Below, in pieces: positions 16,313 through 18,967 of a stretch of DNA of 18,967 nt. The notes beneath the pieces are model-generated. The model was not told the origin of the DNA and ran no database searches. It saw only the letters and a program-made list of their open reading frames with translations. Where the stretch lies: positions 1 to 18,967 of the forward strand of contig JAADHY010000301.1 in assembly GCA_013151585.1 (NCBI GenBank), written 5' to 3'. Numbering within the stretch: the first letter of the stretch is position 1; each line of letters opens with the position of its first letter. The stretch is from Planctomycetota bacterium. Lineage in GTDB: Bacteria > Planctomycetota > Planctomycetia > Planctomycetales > Planctomycetaceae. Position numbers and translations under genes: made by a program.

Positions 16313-18314
16313 ACCGATTCGGCTGGAAGTCCGTACGGCCGAAGAGACGCACGTGTGGTCCGTTGAGGGCGGCGAGGTCGAATTGCCGCTGACCGAACTG
16401 TTACGCCGGCGTCATTTGCCGCTCAACACGCGGTGCGGAGAACGCGGACTGTGCGACGGATGTCTGATCGAGTTGCAAGCAGGGGAACTCATGTCGCGCT
16501 CATCCGATCAGACTGTTCGGGCGGAGGTGGCTCCCCAGACCGTCCGCGGCTGTGAGTATCGACTGTCCGGCACGGGGCCGGTGACGCTGCACATTCCGGC
16601 TCGGTCGCTGTTGGTCTACGAGCCCGAAGTTCTGACCGATTTCCGTCTGAACGTCCCGCGGGCGCTGAATCCCGTGTGGCGGCAATGCGAGCTGAGTCAC
16701 GAGCAGAAGACGGAGCGGACACTGGATGAGCTTCGTGAGTGGCTTCGCACAACGGTGGCCGCCCACGTCGGCGAGGAGACTGCGGTCATGATCGCCGATC
16801 CGGTCGAAGCCCGTCTAGCCGAAAGTTACAAGGCTGAGCGAAACCAAGACGAGAAAACCGAACCGTTCCCACCGGTCGCGACGATCGAGTTTCGTCCGGA
16901 CGGCTGGACCGTCACCGGGCTGAGCGAGCAGGCGACCGAGCGGCCCTGGGGCGTCGCCGTCGACGTCGGTACGACGACGGTCGTCATCTTGCTCGTCGAC
17001 TTGAGCACCGGCCGCATTCTCGCACGGGCGGCGGACTTCAACCGGCAAATGACGTTGGGCGACAACGTTCTGACCCGGATCAACCTGTGCATCGATGACT
17101 CCGGGGCTCTGACGCGGCTCCAAGAACTGGCCAGCCGGACCATTCGGTCGTTGGCCCGAAAGGCGGTGCGGGGGGTTGAAGAGCCAGCGGGCCAGATCGT
17201 GGCTTGGACCGTGGCCGGCAACACGACCATGCTCCATCTTTTGGCCGGCGTGGATCCCTCGCCGATGGGGACGGTACCCTTCACGCCACGGTTTACCGAC
17301 CATCGCGTGTCCAGCGCGGCTGATCTCCGCTTGACGGAACGGGAGACCGGTGGTGCCAGTCCGACGGCCGACGTCCGGGAGGCGGCCGAAGGGGCCAAGC
17401 AAGGCCGTGGCCCATCCCAGCCGGCGAGCAGCGAAGCGGCGGCTGATGCGGCGGTCCATCTGCTGCCGGGAGCGGCCGCCTACGTCGGTGCGGACCTTTG
17501 TGCGGGCGTCTTTTCCAGTGGTCTGGTCTACGACGATGGTCCCAGCTTGCTGGTCGACGTCGGCACTAATGGCGAGATCATCGTCAAGCACGGAGAGCAT
17601 CTGGCCGGCTGTGCCACGGCCGCTGGTCCGGCCTTCGAGGGAGCTCGGCTGACGTCGGGCATGCGGGCTGGCCGCGGAGCGATCAGCCACATCCGAATCG
17701 CGACAGAACCCCCTGGGCTGGATGTTGACGTGATCGAAAACGACGGAGCGAAGCGTCAGCATGGCCGCCCCCGCGGCATTTGCGGTTCGGGCTACATCGA
17801 CTTCCTGGCGGAAGGGCGGCGATGCGGTCTGCTGGGACCTACCGGCCGGTTCTGCGATTCGGCGAACGAGGCTTTCGGCGATCGGATCGTCGCCGACGAG
17901 GCTGGTGGCCGCGCTTTTCGAATCGCCTCCGGACGCGGAGGACGGGACATCCTCGTCAGCGAAGCGGACATCGCCTTGCTCTTGCAAGCCAAGGCTGCGA
18001 TTGCGGCCGGGATCCAGATTCTGCTGCGCCGAGCCGGCGTCTCCCCAGCAGACGTCAAGACGCTCTACCTGGCGGGTGGCTTTGGCATGTTCATCGACGT
18101 GCCCAACGCGATCGCCTGCGGCTTGCTCCCCGGCTTCCGGCCGGAGCAGGTGCAATTGGTCGGCAACACGTCGTTGGCCGGAGCGTATCTGGCCTTGCTG
18201 GACGCTGCCGTCGTGACCGAGCTCAGTCGGATCGCCGAACGGATGGAGGTGGTTGAGCTGAACCTGGACCCGGACTTCGAATCTGAGTACATCGACCAGC
18301 TCTCGCTTCCGTAA
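16305..18314 (+). CDS. RACo-type corrinoid activation protein ([2Fe-2S] + ASKHA/DUF4445)
   Basis: The protein has 669 residues from ATG 16305; the longer open frame back to 16146 lies inside the DUF1638 gene and is rejected. Residues 1-100 are a plant-type [2Fe-2S] ferredoxin domain with C44, C50, C53 and C83. A helical linker (about 130-210) follows. The ASKHA ATPase-like domain has DVGTTT (220-225), AGNTTMLHLL (304-313), DVGTNGEI (418-425) and GICGSGYIDF (491-500). RACo proteins reduce inactive Co(II) corrinoid to Co(I) using electrons entering through the [2Fe-2S] cluster, driven by ATP or by partner binding. The target is probably the corrinoid protein encoded divergently. A low-complexity insert (about 345-383, rich in Ala, Glu and Ser) splits the ASKHA core and looks lineage-specific. 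Confidence 0.9.
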   Translation: MGEPIRLEVRTAEETHVWSVEGGEVELPLTELLRRRHLPLNTRCGERGLCDGCLIELQAGELMSRSSDQTVRAEVAPQTVRGCEYRLSGTGPVTLHIPARSLLVYEPEVLTDFRLNVPRALNPVWRQCELSHEQKTERTLDELREWLRTTVAAHVGEETAVMIADPVEARLAESYKAERNQDEKTEPFPPVATIEFRPDGWTVTGLSEQATERPWGVAVDVGTTTVVILLVDLSTGRILARAADFNRQMTLGDNVLTRINLCIDDSGALTRLQELASRTIRSLARKAVRGVEEPAGQIVAWTVAGNTTMLHLLAGVDPSPMGTVPFTPRFTDHRVSSAADLRLTERETGGASPTADVREAAEGAKQGRGPSQPASSEAAADAAVHLLPGAAAYVGADLCAGVFSSGLVYDDGPSLLVDVGTNGEIIVKHGEHLAGCATAAGPAFEGARLTSGMRAGRGAISHIRIATEPPGLDVDVIENDGAKRQHGRPRGICGSGYIDFLAEGRRCGLLGPTGRFCDSANEAFGDRIVADEAGGRAFRIASGRGGRDILVSEADIALLLQAKAAIAAGIQILLRRAGVSPADVKTLYLAGGFGMFIDVPNAIACGLLPGFRPEQVQLVGNTSLAGAYLALLDAAVVTELSRIAERMEVVELNLDPDFESEYIDQLSLP

Positions 18315-18335
18315 ACCAGTCGCGATCGACGCCGA

Positions 18336-18967
18336 TCACGGCCAGCCGTCGACCCAAGTCCAAGTGTCCGGATTGGAAAACGTTTCGACGACGGCATCCA
18401 TGTCGTCTTTCTGCAGGACATCGCCCGCACTGACGCTCGTGCCGTTGCCGCTGCTGGCCACGGTGTCGGCTTCGTTGTCACCGGCATCGATGGCGTCGTC
18501 GCCCGCTTCGCCCAGCGCCGTGTCTGTCCCGGGGCCCGCGTCGATTGTGTCGTTTCCGTCTCCGCCCAGGAGGGTGTCGTTTCCATCTCCGCCGATCAGT
18601 GTATCCGATCCAGCCAGACCGCTTAGACCGTCGTCGCCCGTGCCGGCGTCGAGGTAATCGGCTCCCGAACCGCCGACCAGCGTATCGTTCCCTCCAAAAC
18701 CAAACAGCCAAGTTGGGCCCGTAAAGCCCGACGCGTCCAGTACGTCGTCGTTGTTACTGCCGTACAGCCGAGCCTGCTCGATGCTCACAAGCTGGTCCAG
18801 CTCGGCCGGATCGCCCAGATCGCTCAACTGCGTGTCCGTCACCTTCAGTTTGCCGGTCGTCACCACAGCGATCGCTTCGACGACCAAATCGCTCTCGGTG
18901 CCGCCGTCGAGGGTATCTTGGCCCGGGCCACCGCCCAAGTTGTCGATCCCTCGGCCCCCAATCAGAA
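18336..18967 (-). CDS. RTX (haemolysin-type calcium-binding repeat) protein, C-terminal part
   Basis: The protein is partial: the frame is open to the window edge, so the N-terminus lies outside. About 210 residues are visible. Nonapeptide repeats of the GGxGxDxLx type recur, for example GGDGNDTLLGGDGNDTIDAG and GFGGNDTLVGGSGADYLDAG; these bind Ca2+ and fold into a parallel beta-roll outside the cell. The repeats are interrupted by a non-repeat stretch (ESDLVVEAIAVVTTGKLKV and following), then resume. The end (TFSNPDTWTWVDGWP) has no repeats and may be the secretion signal region of a type I exported protein. It may be a large cell-surface or adhesive protein. It is convergent with the RACo gene, 21 bases apart. 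Confidence 0.85.
   Translation of the reverse strand, partial: LIGGRGIDNLGGGPGQDTLDGGTESDLVVEAIAVVTTGKLKVTDTQLSDLGDPAELDQLVSIEQARLYGSNNDDVLDASGFTGPTWLFGFGGNDTLVGGSGADYLDAGTGDDGLSGLAGSDTLIGGDGNDTLLGGDGNDTIDAGPGTDTALGEAGDDAIDAGDNEADTVASSGNGTSVSAGDVLQKDDMDAVVETFSNPDTWTWVDGWP

Overview
This window most likely comes from a GC-rich member of the Planctomycetota. The phylum is inferred from gene content: a DUF1080 secreted protein, a DUF1638/RACo corrinoid cluster, an endonuclease Q-UvrD fusion and a lipoprotein-type AmrB-AmrA fusion. There is no rRNA or other marker to confirm it. I see no tRNA, rRNA, CRISPR array, transposase or integrase. All assignments come from reading motifs; no database was searched.

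Left part (1-1560): a secreted DUF1080 protein on the minus strand, then a 581-base gene-poor divergent region holding a stable hairpin and a TATAAT -10 element. Next, on the plus strand (1561-8487), is a tightly packed cluster: radical SAM enzyme AmrS; a 64-residue twin-arginine signal-like protein overlapping it by 4 bases; a lipoprotein-like fusion of AmrB (Memo) and AmrA (AMMECR1); a giant membrane protein of about 1250 residues; and a 93-residue one-TM protein. The giant protein joins a membrane-embedded spermidine-synthase-like module with an eroded active site to a covalent-FMN (SGAT) domain and a NosR/NapH-type double CxxxCP iron-sulfur membrane module. Its reading frame is broken by one extra base in an A5 run near 7852, and the rest of the protein is intact in the next frame. 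I infer that the cluster couples AmmeMemoRadiSam chemistry to electron transfer across the cytoplasmic membrane. This is the best candidate here for an undescribed system.

Middle (8624-9955): a small two-gene unit with a 4-base overlap (a 78-residue basic protein followed by a DUF2283 protein) that looks like a toxin-antitoxin pair, then a 451-base gene-free stretch and a three-TM hypothetical membrane protein.

Right part: a minus-strand run (15034 to 10044) encodes a corrinoid-binding protein, a homocysteine S-methyltransferase-family enzyme, and an 1118-residue fusion of an endonuclease Q-type PHP nuclease to a UvrD/PcrA-type SF1 helicase. Divergent from it, on the plus strand, are a DUF1638 protein and a RACo-type [2Fe-2S]/ASKHA corrinoid activator (15407-18314). 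The corrinoid protein, methyltransferase, DUF1638 protein and RACo would form a B12-dependent methyl-transfer module in which RACo reduces inactive Co(II) corrinoid back to Co(I). The enzyme that loads the methyl group is not in the window. The window ends inside the C-terminal part of a minus-strand RTX (calcium-binding repeat) protein.
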